A DNA stretch of 64,000 nucleotides from Algibacter sp. L3A6 (lineage in GTDB: Bacteria > Bacteroidota > Bacteroidia > Flavobacteriales > Flavobacteriaceae): contig NZ_CP047030.1 of NCBI RefSeq assembly GCF_009796825.1, positions 3,718,501 through 3,782,500 on the forward strand, read 5' to 3'. Under the pieces are notes generated by a model that was not told where the DNA came from, ran no database searches, and saw only the letters and a list, made by a program, of their open reading frames with translations. Shown in pieces: positions 55,669 to 64,000 of the stretch. How positions within the stretch are numbered: the stretch's first letter is position 1; every line of letters begins with the position of its first letter. Position numbers and translations under genes: made by a program.

Positions 55669-55754
55669 CCCCAATTTGGAATTTTATAATAATCTAGTTT
55701 ACGAATGCCAAAGTGGTATTGGTAAATAAAATATAAACCTAAAAACATTAAATT

Positions 55755-57500
55755 ATGTCTAAAAATGTATCAGAACAATTACTTGATATTTTATTGAGTG
55801 TTGGCGTAAAGAAAGTATATGGAGTTACTGGCGATGCCCTTAACTTTTTTGTAAAAGCAATAGAACAGCGCGATGGCGTAGATTGGATAGGAATGAAACA
55901 TGAAGGTAATGCATCTTTCGCTGCTTTTGGTGATAGCCAAACAACAGGAAATCTGGCTGTTTGTGCGGGAACTGTTGGCCCTGGTGCGTTGCACTTAATT
56001 AACGGACTTTATAATGCTAAAAAAGAACGTACGCCCGTTATTGCCATTACTGGACAAATAAACCAAAAACAACAAGGGACGAGCTTTTTTCAGGAGGTAG
56101 ATTTAAAGAAGGTTTTTGATGATGTTTGCGATTATCAGGCTATTATTGAAACGCCCGAGCAGGCGCCTATGGTGATACAACGTGCTATTAAAATTGCTAT
56201 GGCTAATAATGCTGTTTGTAGAATTGAATTAGCGGCTAATGTTGCAGAAATGAAAGCTGAAAACAATCAATTTATACACCCAATACTAAAATATAAATCG
56301 CATTTGGTTCCCGATGAAGCTGTGATTCTAGAAGCGGCACATTTAATAAACAATGCCAAAACAGTTGGTATTTTGGCTGGTGATGGTTGCCGTGAAAGTC
56401 GTGAGGCTGTAATTACTTTATCTAAGCGACTAAACGCGCCCATTACGCATAGTTTGCGTGCTAGTGATGTGTTTGATCATGATACCGAAAATGTGGTGGG
56501 ACTTACAGGTTTAATAGGTAATCCATCAGGTTACAATGCCGTGATGAAGTGTGATTTATTATTGATGTTGGGTACAGATTTTCCGTATATAGATTTTCTT
56601 CCACATGATACTAAAACTATTCAGGTTGATATTAGACAAGAAAATATAGGAAATAGAACAGCCGTAACTTTGGGTGTTTGGAGTGATATTTCATCGTTTT
56701 TAGAGCTGCTTAATCCGAAGATAAATCAAAAGGAAGATTCTCAATTTATGGATAAATTAAAAGAGAGTTTTAATAATTGGAGACAGAATATGAAGGAACA
56801 GGCCTCGCCTACACGTGAAAACGAACCTTTGCATCCACAAATATTTGCCGATTTAGTAAATGAACATGCTTCTAGCGATGCTATTTTTACCGTGGAAACT
56901 GGAACTTCGGCTATTTGGGCAGCGCATCATATTTCGTTCAATAAACAGAGACGTTTAATTGGTTCTTTTAATCATGGTTCTATGGCTGTTGGTTTGCCGT
57001 CGGCTATTGGAGCACAAATGGCAAATCCGGATAAAGAGATTTGGTGTTTAAGTGGTGATGGTGCTTTTAATATGGCGATGCAAGATTTTATTACAGCTGT
57101 TAGGTATGAGCTCCCTATAAAAGTATTGATTTTTAATAACTCCGAACTTAGTTTTGTAAAGCTAGAAATGGAACAGGTTGGTCTTGCTGCCAGTTTAGAT
57201 GCTTTGCATGAAACCAATATGAATTTTGCTGAATATGCCAAACTCTGTGGTGGCGATGGTGTGCGCGTGGAACATGCCAAAGATATTGATGCGGCTATAA
57301 TACAAGCAAAACATAGTAAAAAGCCATTTATTATTGATGCTGTGGTTAGTAGTGGCGCCTTGTCTTTACCGCCACATATAGGTGTTAAAGAAGCTATTGG
57401 TTTCGGAACGTCTAAGTTAAAAGAAGTCGGACAAGTGATTACTGGAGATAAAGATCAATGGCAAAACTTAAAAAAGGAATTGCAGTCTTATTTCGATTAA
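55755..57500 (+). CDS. poxB: Pyruvate dehydrogenase (quinone)/pyruvate oxidase, PoxB type
   Basis: This 581-residue ThDP-dependent enzyme has all three domains. The N-terminal Pyr domain contains the catalytic Glu in MKHEGNASFAAFGD. The central FAD/nucleotide domain lies at about 185-320. The C-terminal PP domain has the ThDP motif GDGAFNMAMQDFITAVRYELPIKVLIFNN (about 433-461) and EMEQVGLAA, very similar to E. coli PoxB. PoxB makes acetate and CO2 from pyruvate and passes electrons to quinone. The C-terminal lipid-binding tail is short, so membrane docking may differ. A perfect bidirectional terminator lies 64 bp downstream. Confidence 0.88.
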   Translation: MSKNVSEQLLDILLSVGVKKVYGVTGDALNFFVKAIEQRDGVDWIGMKHEGNASFAAFGDSQTTGNLAVCAGTVGPGALHLINGLYNAKKERTPVIAITGQINQKQQGTSFFQEVDLKKVFDDVCDYQAIIETPEQAPMVIQRAIKIAMANNAVCRIELAANVAEMKAENNQFIHPILKYKSHLVPDEAVILEAAHLINNAKTVGILAGDGCRESREAVITLSKRLNAPITHSLRASDVFDHDTENVVGLTGLIGNPSGYNAVMKCDLLLMLGTDFPYIDFLPHDTKTIQVDIRQENIGNRTAVTLGVWSDISSFLELLNPKINQKEDSQFMDKLKESFNNWRQNMKEQASPTRENEPLHPQIFADLVNEHASSDAIFTVETGTSAIWAAHHISFNKQRRLIGSFNHGSMAVGLPSAIGAQMANPDKEIWCLSGDGAFNMAMQDFITAVRYELPIKVLIFNNSELSFVKLEMEQVGLAASLDALHETNMNFAEYAKLCGGDGVRVEHAKDIDAAIIQAKHSKKPFIIDAVVSSGALSLPPHIGVKEAIGFGTSKLKEVGQVITGDKDQWQNLKKELQSYFD

Positions 57501-57563
57501 ATTATAAATAGAATAGATTTAACCACTAAAAAGTGGTTGTCTGGCACAAGATATATTAAAAAG

Positions 57564-57601
57564 AAAAAACCTATTAAAACGTTAGCTTTAATAGGTTTTT
57601 T
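57564..57601. terminator. Bidirectional terminator between convergent genes
   Basis: AAAAAACCTATTAAA (57564-57578) and its exact reverse complement (57587-57601) enclose an 8-nt loop. The stem is flanked by A-run and T-run on the two strands, so it can end both the poxB transcript and the NHL lipoprotein transcript. Confidence 0.92.
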
Positions 57602-57627
57602 AATATGAAATAAATTGAGGTTTTGTA

Positions 57628-59289
57628 TTATTTTAAAACTCTAATTCTGTGATTATCATAATCTGCAATATAGATTGTACCGTCTGCAGTTACTAACATA
57701 CCTGCAGGATTGTAAAATGTCGCTTGAGATGCAACACCATCATCACTACCTAATGAACGTGTACCTGCAATAGTTGTTACTTCTGCATTTGGCGATATTT
57801 TTCTAATGTTATGTTCCGATCTATCAGAAACTAATAAATTACCATCATTATCGATAGTAATTCCGTTTGGCACACCAAAACTGCTACTTGTTCCAACGCC
57901 ATCGCTAGAACCAGAAACACCATTACCTGCAAAAACAGTTACAACACCAGCTAAAGTTACTTTTCTAACTGTACGACCAAATTGATCGGTAACCATTAAT
58001 TCGTTATTGTTACTTAATACAATGGCTCTTGGATCTTTAAATTGAGCGCTGCTACCTGCACCATCATTATAACCTTCGGTTCCTCCTGCTAGCGTACTCA
58101 CTAAACCTGCAGTTGTAATTTTTCTGACACTTTGGTTTTCTAAATCGGCTACATAAATGTTACCATCAGCATCTGTAGTTAAGCCAGAAGGCTTGTTGAA
58201 TTTAGCAGCGGTACCCATACCATCTACAAAGCCAGAAGAGCCACCAGCAAAAGTTGTAACTACTCCGGCTAAACTTACTTTACGAATTCTGTTGTTGGAG
58301 CTATCTGCAACGTATAGAAAACCATCTACACCCATAATAATATCTGTTGGACGGAATAATTTAGCGTCGGTTCCTGTGCCATCTGCAAAACCATTAACAC
58401 CACCTACTAAAGTTGAAACTAAGCCAGCTGGTGTAATTTTTCTAACGGTGTGGTTTCCGTATTCGGTAACATAAATATTTCCAGCAGCATCGGTAGCCAT
58501 TCCTGTTGGTCTGTTAAAAGTTGCTATAGAAATATCTCCATCTACGTACCCTTCAGTAGAACCTGCAAACGTACTCGCTGTTAAAGCTTCTATAACATCG
58601 ATTAAACCAATTGTTATTTCTTGAGCAAAAATGATATCTGTGTTTTTTAAGGTTACTACAATAGTTGTTATTATTTCCGGTAAGGTTTCAAAATCTAACA
58701 AACTACTATCTAGAACTCTAATTTCTCCCGTAGAAGGGTCGATTTCAATAGCACCATCTATGCTTACGCTTTCCATACTGAAAACTAATGCCTCATTACT
58801 ATCTGTTGTTACAGTTACTACTGCGATAACTGTACCTGTAGCCGCGTTTTCTTCAATAGTAAAAGCTGAATCGGAAGTAATGACTAAGCTAGAATCTAAA
58901 ACATCATTTATCGTGATGGTGAAATTAATATCTTCGGTTTCTGTATTAACTTTAGCTTCTATAACTCCAGTAATTTCGGTATTTGCTTCATAATCGAATG
59001 CCGTGTTATCAGCAATTAAAAGTTCGCCAGTAGTCGGGTTAATACTTACTGCGCCATCTACTGTTTGAGATTTAATACTGAAAGTTATATCGCCTTCGTT
59101 CGCACTTGCTGTTACGGTACCTAAACTGGTTTCGTTTTCTTCGTTTTCGTCTATGGCTGTCGCGAAATCTTCAACTGTAATAACAATTTCAGTATCTAGA
59201 GTTTCTTTTTCTGTTTCATCTTTAGTACATCCAAAAAGGACGAATACTACAGATACTAATAGAAGGTTTGAAATTAAGTGTTTCTTCAT
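57628..59289 (-). CDS. Lipoprotein with cadherin-like repeats and an NHL beta-propeller
   Basis: This 553-residue protein has a lipobox (VLFGC, about Cys21) followed by an acidic linker. Two cadherin-like repeats lie at about 35-225 (ITVEDFATAIDENEENET, then INPTTGELLIAD and IDPSTGEIRVLD). Residues about 240-553 are about six NHL blades of some 50 residues with the pattern PTGMATDAAGNIYVTEYGNHTVRKITPAG-LVSTLVGG, forming a beta-propeller. It is surface- or periplasm-exposed for binding; no catalytic residues are seen. It is a lone gene between the poxB terminator and a histidine kinase. Confidence 0.85.
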   Translation of the reverse strand: MKKHLISNLLLVSVVFVLFGCTKDETEKETLDTEIVITVEDFATAIDENEENETSLGTVTASANEGDITFSIKSQTVDGAVSINPTTGELLIADNTAFDYEANTEITGVIEAKVNTETEDINFTITINDVLDSSLVITSDSAFTIEENAATGTVIAVVTVTTDSNEALVFSMESVSIDGAIEIDPSTGEIRVLDSSLLDFETLPEIITTIVVTLKNTDIIFAQEITIGLIDVIEALTASTFAGSTEGYVDGDISIATFNRPTGMATDAAGNIYVTEYGNHTVRKITPAGLVSTLVGGVNGFADGTGTDAKLFRPTDIIMGVDGFLYVADSSNNRIRKVSLAGVVTTFAGGSSGFVDGMGTAAKFNKPSGLTTDADGNIYVADLENQSVRKITTAGLVSTLAGGTEGYNDGAGSSAQFKDPRAIVLSNNNELMVTDQFGRTVRKVTLAGVVTVFAGNGVSGSSDGVGTSSSFGVPNGITIDNDGNLLVSDRSEHNIRKISPNAEVTTIAGTRSLGSDDGVASQATFYNPAGMLVTADGTIYIADYDNHRIRVLK

Positions 59290-59577
59290 GTCTTGGGGTT
59301 TGATAATTTAGTTAAAATCAATATTCATTTCATTATTTTAATCGATTAAATACGTTTATCAGCGATTAAAAGTGGTGAATATAAGACTAATTATAAGAAA
59401 CTAGTTGAATTATTAGAAGATTTTCAAAATTGGAGCAAGTAATTAAGGCCATGAATTTTGAATAAATTTGCATTGCCTAATTGATTTATCTTCTTATTGA
59501 AAAAGATAAACTTGAAGTGTATGATTATTTAGAACCTTGAAGGAACTATTTAAAACACTGATTATAAACTAATACGA

Positions 59578-60897
59578 TTAACTTTTCGGAAGAGTAAAGA
59601 AAAACGTAGAACCAATACCCTCTTCACTTTCTAACCAAATAGAACCATTGTAATATGTGATAATCTTTTTAACAATAGAAAGTCCAATACCAGAAGAAGC
59701 TCCAGTGCTTTCTAGTTTAGTAAATACTTTAAATATTTTATCGAAATAATCTGCTTTAATCCCCATACCATTATCCTTTACATAAAACTCGTAATGCTCT
59801 GGCTTTTCGGAATATCCAACATCAATAATGCCGTTATCTTTATCACTATACTTAATAGCATTTTGAATTAAGTTTTGAAAAACTTGCTTAAATCTCCAAG
59901 TATTTCCGAACAACGTTGGTAGGTTTTCTTGAACTGTTATGGTTGTATCGCTTGGTGTTAAAACGGTTTGAAGAACATCGTCGATCATTTCATTGAAATC
60001 AACATGTTTATCTTCAGATTCTAAACGATCTACGGTAGAGTAATCTAAAATACCCTTGATTAAAAAGTCCATTTTTTCCACATTAAACAAAGCTTGTTCT
60101 AGTGGTTTCATATCCTCTTTTGATACTTTATCTTTATGGTCGTACATAAACCAACCTACCAAAGTATGTATATTTATTAATGGCGCTTTTAAATCGTGAG
60201 ATACTACGTGGGCGTATTCATTTAGCTCTACATTTTGTTGTGATAAGCTTTTTAGTAACTCTTCTTTTTTCTTTTCTTGTTCTTTTATTTGGTCTTCATT
60301 TTCTTTTCGCTGCTTAACATTTACCAACATGTTTGCGAAAACAAAAAGAATTTCCTTTTCTTTATCGTTGTATTTATTAATCTTTTTAACGGAGTCAAAA
60401 CCAATAAAACCGATTAACTCATTGTTCTTAATTTTAGGAATAGTAATTAAACTTTTTATGCCTTGAGGTTCTAAAATGGCTTTTAAACCAAACTCACCAT
60501 CGTCGGGTAATAAACTCACATCTTCAACAAAGAAAGCTTCTCCTTTTTTATGAGCCTCTAACCAATGTGTAATATGATCTATGGGTATATTTTGTAGATG
60601 CTCTATTTCTGGCTCAATACCTTCTGCGCACCATTCATAGGTGTTGGAGGTTGTATTGTTTACAAAATCGTAGGAGAATATGTAGCTTCTATCCGATTCT
60701 ACAAACTCGCAAATTTGCTTAAGTGATTTTTCTAGAAGTTTATCAATATCCGATAAATCGGAATTAATATACGTTGTAGAAATATTAATTAATAAGTCTT
60801 GAAAACGCAGTTGACGTTCTATGATTTTATCTTTTTCTTCTTGACTGAAACTTGTTTCTGAAATTGATTTCGCGTGGTCCTGGTGATCTGCTTTCAT
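59578..60897 (-). CDS. GAF-domain sensor histidine kinase
   Basis: This 439-residue cytosolic kinase has no membrane segment. A GAF domain lies at about 40-195 (SDRSYIFSYDFVNNT, then IKSLITIPKIKNNELIGFIGFDSV), followed by a coiled coil. The HisKA box is HVVSHDLKAPLINIHTL (His at about 231). The HATPase domain shows N-box FQNLIQNAIKYSD, G1 VKDNGMGIK and G2 STGASSGIGLSIVKKI. There is no response regulator next to it, so it is an orphan sensor. The signal is unknown. Confidence 0.9.
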   Translation of the reverse strand: MKADHQDHAKSISETSFSQEEKDKIIERQLRFQDLLINISTTYINSDLSDIDKLLEKSLKQICEFVESDRSYIFSYDFVNNTTSNTYEWCAEGIEPEIEHLQNIPIDHITHWLEAHKKGEAFFVEDVSLLPDDGEFGLKAILEPQGIKSLITIPKIKNNELIGFIGFDSVKKINKYNDKEKEILFVFANMLVNVKQRKENEDQIKEQEKKKEELLKSLSQQNVELNEYAHVVSHDLKAPLINIHTLVGWFMYDHKDKVSKEDMKPLEQALFNVEKMDFLIKGILDYSTVDRLESEDKHVDFNEMIDDVLQTVLTPSDTTITVQENLPTLFGNTWRFKQVFQNLIQNAIKYSDKDNGIIDVGYSEKPEHYEFYVKDNGMGIKADYFDKIFKVFTKLESTGASSGIGLSIVKKIITYYNGSIWLESEEGIGSTFFFTLPKS

Positions 60898-61111
60898 TCG
60901 ACTTATTAAGGTTTAAAATAAAATGTAGTCTTTTATACTTGACTAAGATAATATTTAGATTCTTCTTATTAAAATATAAGTATCAGTGATATGAAATAAA
61001 ATACTACGCAGATATCTTAATAAGCTAAGAATGTAGATACGAGTTGGCATTTCATCAGATTAATTAAGGTTAATTATTCGCATTTTAAAACAGGTTTTGT
61101 AAGTATTAAGC

Positions 61112-61160
61112 AAAAAAAAAGTAAACCTATAGAATTTTCATTCCACAAATTTACTTTCTT
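61112..61160 (-). terminator. Likely terminator of the DUF2339/DUF3999 operon
   Basis: On the minus strand, AAGTAAA (61156-61150) and TTTACTT (61125-61119) can pair around a 24-nt loop and are followed by a run of T. It lies just after the DUF3999 stop at 61179. The stem is short, so the call is moderate. Confidence 0.5.
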
Positions 61161-61178
61161 AAAAGAAACGGATTTTAA

Positions 61179-62420
61179 TTATACTTGTTTCTTATTTAAA
61201 TCTTTTATTAAGTTAGAAGCGTAGATGGCAATAAATAATCCTGCTACACCAATACAGCACCACATAAACCAAGGTTGTTGCCAAAAAGACGTTTGTGTTA
61301 CAGCTTCTTTAGCAGGCTCTATAGTCGTTATTGACGTTATAGTTGCTAACGGTAAAGTCTTTTTTAAAGTATTCGCAACTTCCGAGATATCGTAATCAGG
61401 AAAGTTAAGAGCTTTGTTTCCAGCTGTAACCTTATACGTGGTTTGAGGCTTTAAAGCAGCAACCATATACACAGGTTTTTGCATAAACTCAATGCTACTA
61501 ATTTGAAGTTTAGGATTGTCTTTATTTTCAATTTCTAAATATAATTCACCTTCAACCATTGGCGGAATATCGAAAACAAGGTCTTTATCTGAACGTAATG
61601 AAAATGAGCTAATAACTTTTCTATATGTTTCGATGTTGCGTTTTTCTTCACGAGATCTTAAAGCATACAACGTGGCGTCACGGCTGTAAAGTGCTGGCCC
61701 TGTAATATTCAGTTTCATTTGGTGGATCACTTCTGGTCTTTCAAAAGTAATATGTACTTGTGTTTTTTTGTTTTCCTCTGAAAAAGAAATTGCTTTTACA
61801 GGAATATCATCCATTTTTATTGGCGATATAGTTTCTTTCTCAGCACTCACCTTCCCTATTTTTAAAAGGTTTATTGGTAATGAATGTTTATCATTAAAAA
61901 CCACTTTTAAATAACGATAAGCACCTAAAGGAAAATTAATAACCTTATAGACTTGGGTGTTTTCAGGATGACTTAAATTATCCAATTGACCGTTGTTTAC
62001 AATACCAAACCATTTTATTTTATTATTACTACCTTCTAGTTTGTAACTTTTAGAACCTTGATAATTTGCAATTAAAAAAACCGCTTGTTTAATAGATTTA
62101 TCTAGGTTTTCAAATATATACGTAGAGCTACTATCGGTTTCTTGTGATGTTGAAACCATTGCAAATTCTGTAAAATCGGAAACCTGAGTTGTTTTAAAAG
62201 CCGTTGCCGATTTTAAAAAATAAGGCACTTGATTCCCTTTAGCGTCTAAAATTCTAAGGTCACGTAAATTGGCTGTAGCATGGGTACGAAAATTATAAGG
62301 CACAGGAATGTGGTGCAATCCAGCTTCTGTTACAGGTTTTATTTCTCCTTCTACGGTGTGTTTTTGACCAAAAGCCATAGTGACACAAAACATTAAAAGT
62401 AGTTTAATCGATGTTTTCAT
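61179..62420 (-). CDS. DUF3999-family membrane protein
   Basis: I prefer the ATG at 62420 (MKTSIKLLLMFCVTMAFGQ, a good signal peptide) to the upstream ATG at 62444; with it the gene overlaps the DUF2339 stop by 17 bp. The mature 390 or so residues are beta-rich and extracytoplasmic, and begin with the DUF3999 pattern (IPVPYNFRTHATANLRDLRILDAKGNQVPYFLK). They end with one membrane helix (about 385-405 in the 413-residue form). DUF3999 proteins are almost always paired with a DUF2339 protein, as here; their function is unknown, but an envelope or glycan role is suspected. Confidence 0.82.
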   Translation of the reverse strand: MKTSIKLLLMFCVTMAFGQKHTVEGEIKPVTEAGLHHIPVPYNFRTHATANLRDLRILDAKGNQVPYFLKSATAFKTTQVSDFTEFAMVSTSQETDSSSTYIFENLDKSIKQAVFLIANYQGSKSYKLEGSNNKIKWFGIVNNGQLDNLSHPENTQVYKVINFPLGAYRYLKVVFNDKHSLPINLLKIGKVSAEKETISPIKMDDIPVKAISFSEENKKTQVHITFERPEVIHQMKLNITGPALYSRDATLYALRSREEKRNIETYRKVISSFSLRSDKDLVFDIPPMVEGELYLEIENKDNPKLQISSIEFMQKPVYMVAALKPQTTYKVTAGNKALNFPDYDISEVANTLKKTLPLATITSITTIEPAKEAVTQTSFWQQPWFMWCCIGVAGLFIAIYASNLIKDLNKKQV

Positions 62421-64000
62421 TTTCTGTTGTTTTCTCATCATCAATAACCAAAACTTTAATTTTTTGATATATGAATGAAATAATTAAAATAAGAATTCCT
62501 AATAGTATAAAAGCGATAATTTTTCCAGTTTCAGATACGTTACTAATGTCATAAGCAAAAAGCTTAACAATGGTGAGTCCTAAAAGTGTTAGCGCAATAA
62601 TTCGTAAAGGTTTTAATTGTTTTTTAATACCCCAAAGTAATAATACAAAGGCTAAAACACCCCATAATACGGGAAGTCCTGTTTTTATTATTTTATTTTG
62701 CCCAGTTGAAAATATAGCATATTTATTAACTTGTGGGTCTTGCATTGCAGAGAAATCCATAAGGTGAAGTCCTTGTAAAATTACTTCGTTACTCGCTAAA
62801 AGTACTAAAGCAAATACGGCAATCCAAATGGTGAATTTTCCATTGAAAATAGTAAACACTTTTTGTGTTTTATTGCTGTTGTAAACCAAATACCAGAAAT
62901 ACATAATAAAAGCTAAACCAACAAAATGCATGTAATAAGATATCCTGTAAGTATCGCCATAAAGTATATATTCTTCAATTTCTTGCATTGGTAATGTTGC
63001 CATACCAAAAGTAAATATGACTATATTAAAAATAGCTAAAACATTAATTATTTTATTATTAACAGTTGTTCTGTTTCGGTATAAAACAAAGCATAACACA
63101 GCTGTAAATAAAAAGTGATATTGTAAACAAATTGATAATAAGCCATTAAACATATAATGCTGATCGGCTTGATAGATTACTTCCGTCATTCCAACAAAAT
63201 AAGCCATAACTACGGCAACAATTCGGGTTAGTTTTTTATAAATAACCGGATTGAAAACTAAACCAAACTTTTCTAGTTTTTCAGTCTCTTTGCGCAATAA
63301 TAAGTGCACCGCAACAAGAGACAATACAACTAAAAGCCCTGCAATAAACACAGGATTAAGTACGATATTAAAATCTTCTGCATTAGTGTAAACTTCCCAG
63401 TCCATTGCCAAACTACCTATCATTAAAGCTTGCACTATAACAGATGCAAAACGGTAACTTTTAATTTGAGATTTTTGAGCCAACCACATTAACATAACCG
63501 CTTCAATTGCCCAGAACATGGTAATGTTGTTTCCTGAAAATTGAATAGGAATTGCTAAAGTTATGAAGGTTAAACTTAAACCTATTAATAGATAAATTCC
63601 TTTTTTGTCTAAACCGAATTTTTTAAATAACAATAGCGAATAGCCCATGTTCATTATAGCTAAAAAGGCTGTAAATAATCCTCTTAACTCTGGTTTGTAT
63701 TGAGATAAAATAAACATACCAATACCGTAAAATACAAAGTTATTACTTGCTAACATCCCCAATTGAATACCACTAAAACTACCCTTATTGCGTAGGTTGT
63801 TTATAGTAGTCATTATTAAGAATATTATGTAGAAAATGAAACCAAAAACTAAACCACCAAAATAATGTGGCTCTAAGCTTAGTGAATCTTTAGTAACCCA
63901 ACCAGCAAATAGTAATATGGTAAATATAAAGGCCAGAATGTGTAAAAGGTTCCATTTTTTAAAATAGGCCAATGTTAATATCCCGATATCTAAAATAGCG
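62404..64000 (-). CDS. DUF2339-family polytopic membrane protein (5' end outside window)
   Basis: The frame stays open to the right edge, so only the C-terminal 530 or so residues are seen. A TTG at 63972 is not a true start because in-frame codons (ILDIGILTLA) continue upstream. At least 14 hydrophobic helices are visible, ending in an Asp/Glu-rich cytosolic tail DDEKTTENENID. Helical sequences such as LLFAGWVTKDSLSLEPHYFGGLVFGFIF and FGLDKKGIYLLIGLSLTFITLAIPIQFSG match DUF2339. It overlaps the DUF3999 gene and should form a complex with it. The function is unknown. Confidence 0.8.
   Translation of the reverse strand, partial: AILDIGILTLAYFKKWNLLHILAFIFTILLFAGWVTKDSLSLEPHYFGGLVFGFIFYIIFLIMTTINNLRNKGSFSGIQLGMLASNNFVFYGIGMFILSQYKPELRGLFTAFLAIMNMGYSLLLFKKFGLDKKGIYLLIGLSLTFITLAIPIQFSGNNITMFWAIEAVMLMWLAQKSQIKSYRFASVIVQALMIGSLAMDWEVYTNAEDFNIVLNPVFIAGLLVVLSLVAVHLLLRKETEKLEKFGLVFNPVIYKKLTRIVAVVMAYFVGMTEVIYQADQHYMFNGLLSICLQYHFLFTAVLCFVLYRNRTTVNNKIINVLAIFNIVIFTFGMATLPMQEIEEYILYGDTYRISYYMHFVGLAFIMYFWYLVYNSNKTQKVFTIFNGKFTIWIAVFALVLLASNEVILQGLHLMDFSAMQDPQVNKYAIFSTGQNKIIKTGLPVLWGVLAFVLLLWGIKKQLKPLRIIALTLLGLTIVKLFAYDISNVSETGKIIAFILLGILILIISFIYQKIKVLVIDDEKTTENENID

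Noticed and set aside
55182..55748. Minus-strand frames of 82 and 98 codons near the membrane protein gene.
   Set aside because: They are antisense to the plus-strand four-helix protein; hydrophobic helices give open, hydrophobic antisense frames.

Overview
The window looks like the chromosome of a marine-type Flavobacteriaceae bacterium (Bacteroidota). The DNA is AT-rich. Promoters of the Bacteroidota type (TTG or TTTG, about 20 nt, then TAnnTTTG) can be read at several starts. One secreted protein carries a C-terminal type IX secretion (Por) sorting domain, and many lipoproteins have short 'SC' or 'GC' lipoboxes. Two-component propeller/Y_Y_Y histidine kinases, DUF3999/DUF2339 pairs and XRE-S24 repressors also fit this family. 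No rRNA, tRNA, CRISPR array or intact insertion sequence was recognised.

Layout. (1) 390-6397, minus strand: a tightly overlapping four-gene operon (MBL-fold hydrolase, trypsin-like protease with a C-terminal module, small middle protein, Rad50-like ABC ATPase). It matches the layout of ABC-three-component (ABC-3C) conflict systems and is the strongest candidate for an uncharacterised defence system here. (2) 6398-15431: gene-poor stretch with an attC-like hairpin, a large leucine-rich T9SS-secreted protein, a DUF6642-like protein, a photolyase-like FAD protein, a flavin amine oxidase-like enzyme and two DoxX-like membrane proteins. (3) 15639-18431: an XRE/S24 repressor divergent from the radical-SAM/DUF4130 DNA-metabolism gene pair. 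(4) 18947-26877: the YbbA/YbbP-type ABC transporter with a TesA-like GDSL esterase, then small proteins, an O-methyltransferase, a tandem ABM lipoprotein, an MBL lipoprotein and an AraC regulator.

(5) 27854-36195: a zinc-starvation cluster. A minus-strand run of nine genes encodes a MerC-like protein, a second GTP cyclohydrolase I, a PhoX-like protein, a Mog-like protein, two COG0523 metallochaperone GTPases, and an ABC ATPase/FtsX-like permease/DUF3299-like trio. It is divergent from a Fur-family (Zur-like) regulator. Two 15-bp dyads sit exactly on the -7 and -33 elements of the operon promoter. The cluster is bracketed by two directly oriented copies of a sugar-kinase/nucleoside-hydrolase gene pair. 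The left copy is decayed by deletions and the right copy is intact.

(6) 38710-41622: a helicase with a predicted C-terminal nuclease, a possible stand-alone defence gene, split by a single in-frame TGA. (7) 41899-51466: a LytTR/propeller two-component system and a series of envelope genes, including a caspase-like lipoprotein, an SH3 protein and a VIT/VWA protein. (8) 52163-64000: a secreted beta-helix protein, an outer-membrane beta-barrel, a small membrane protein with a PoxB-type pyruvate oxidase, a cadherin/NHL lipoprotein, a GAF histidine kinase, and the DUF3999 and DUF2339 membrane proteins. The DUF2339 gene runs off the right edge.

All functional statements are read from motifs and context. 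No database search was possible.
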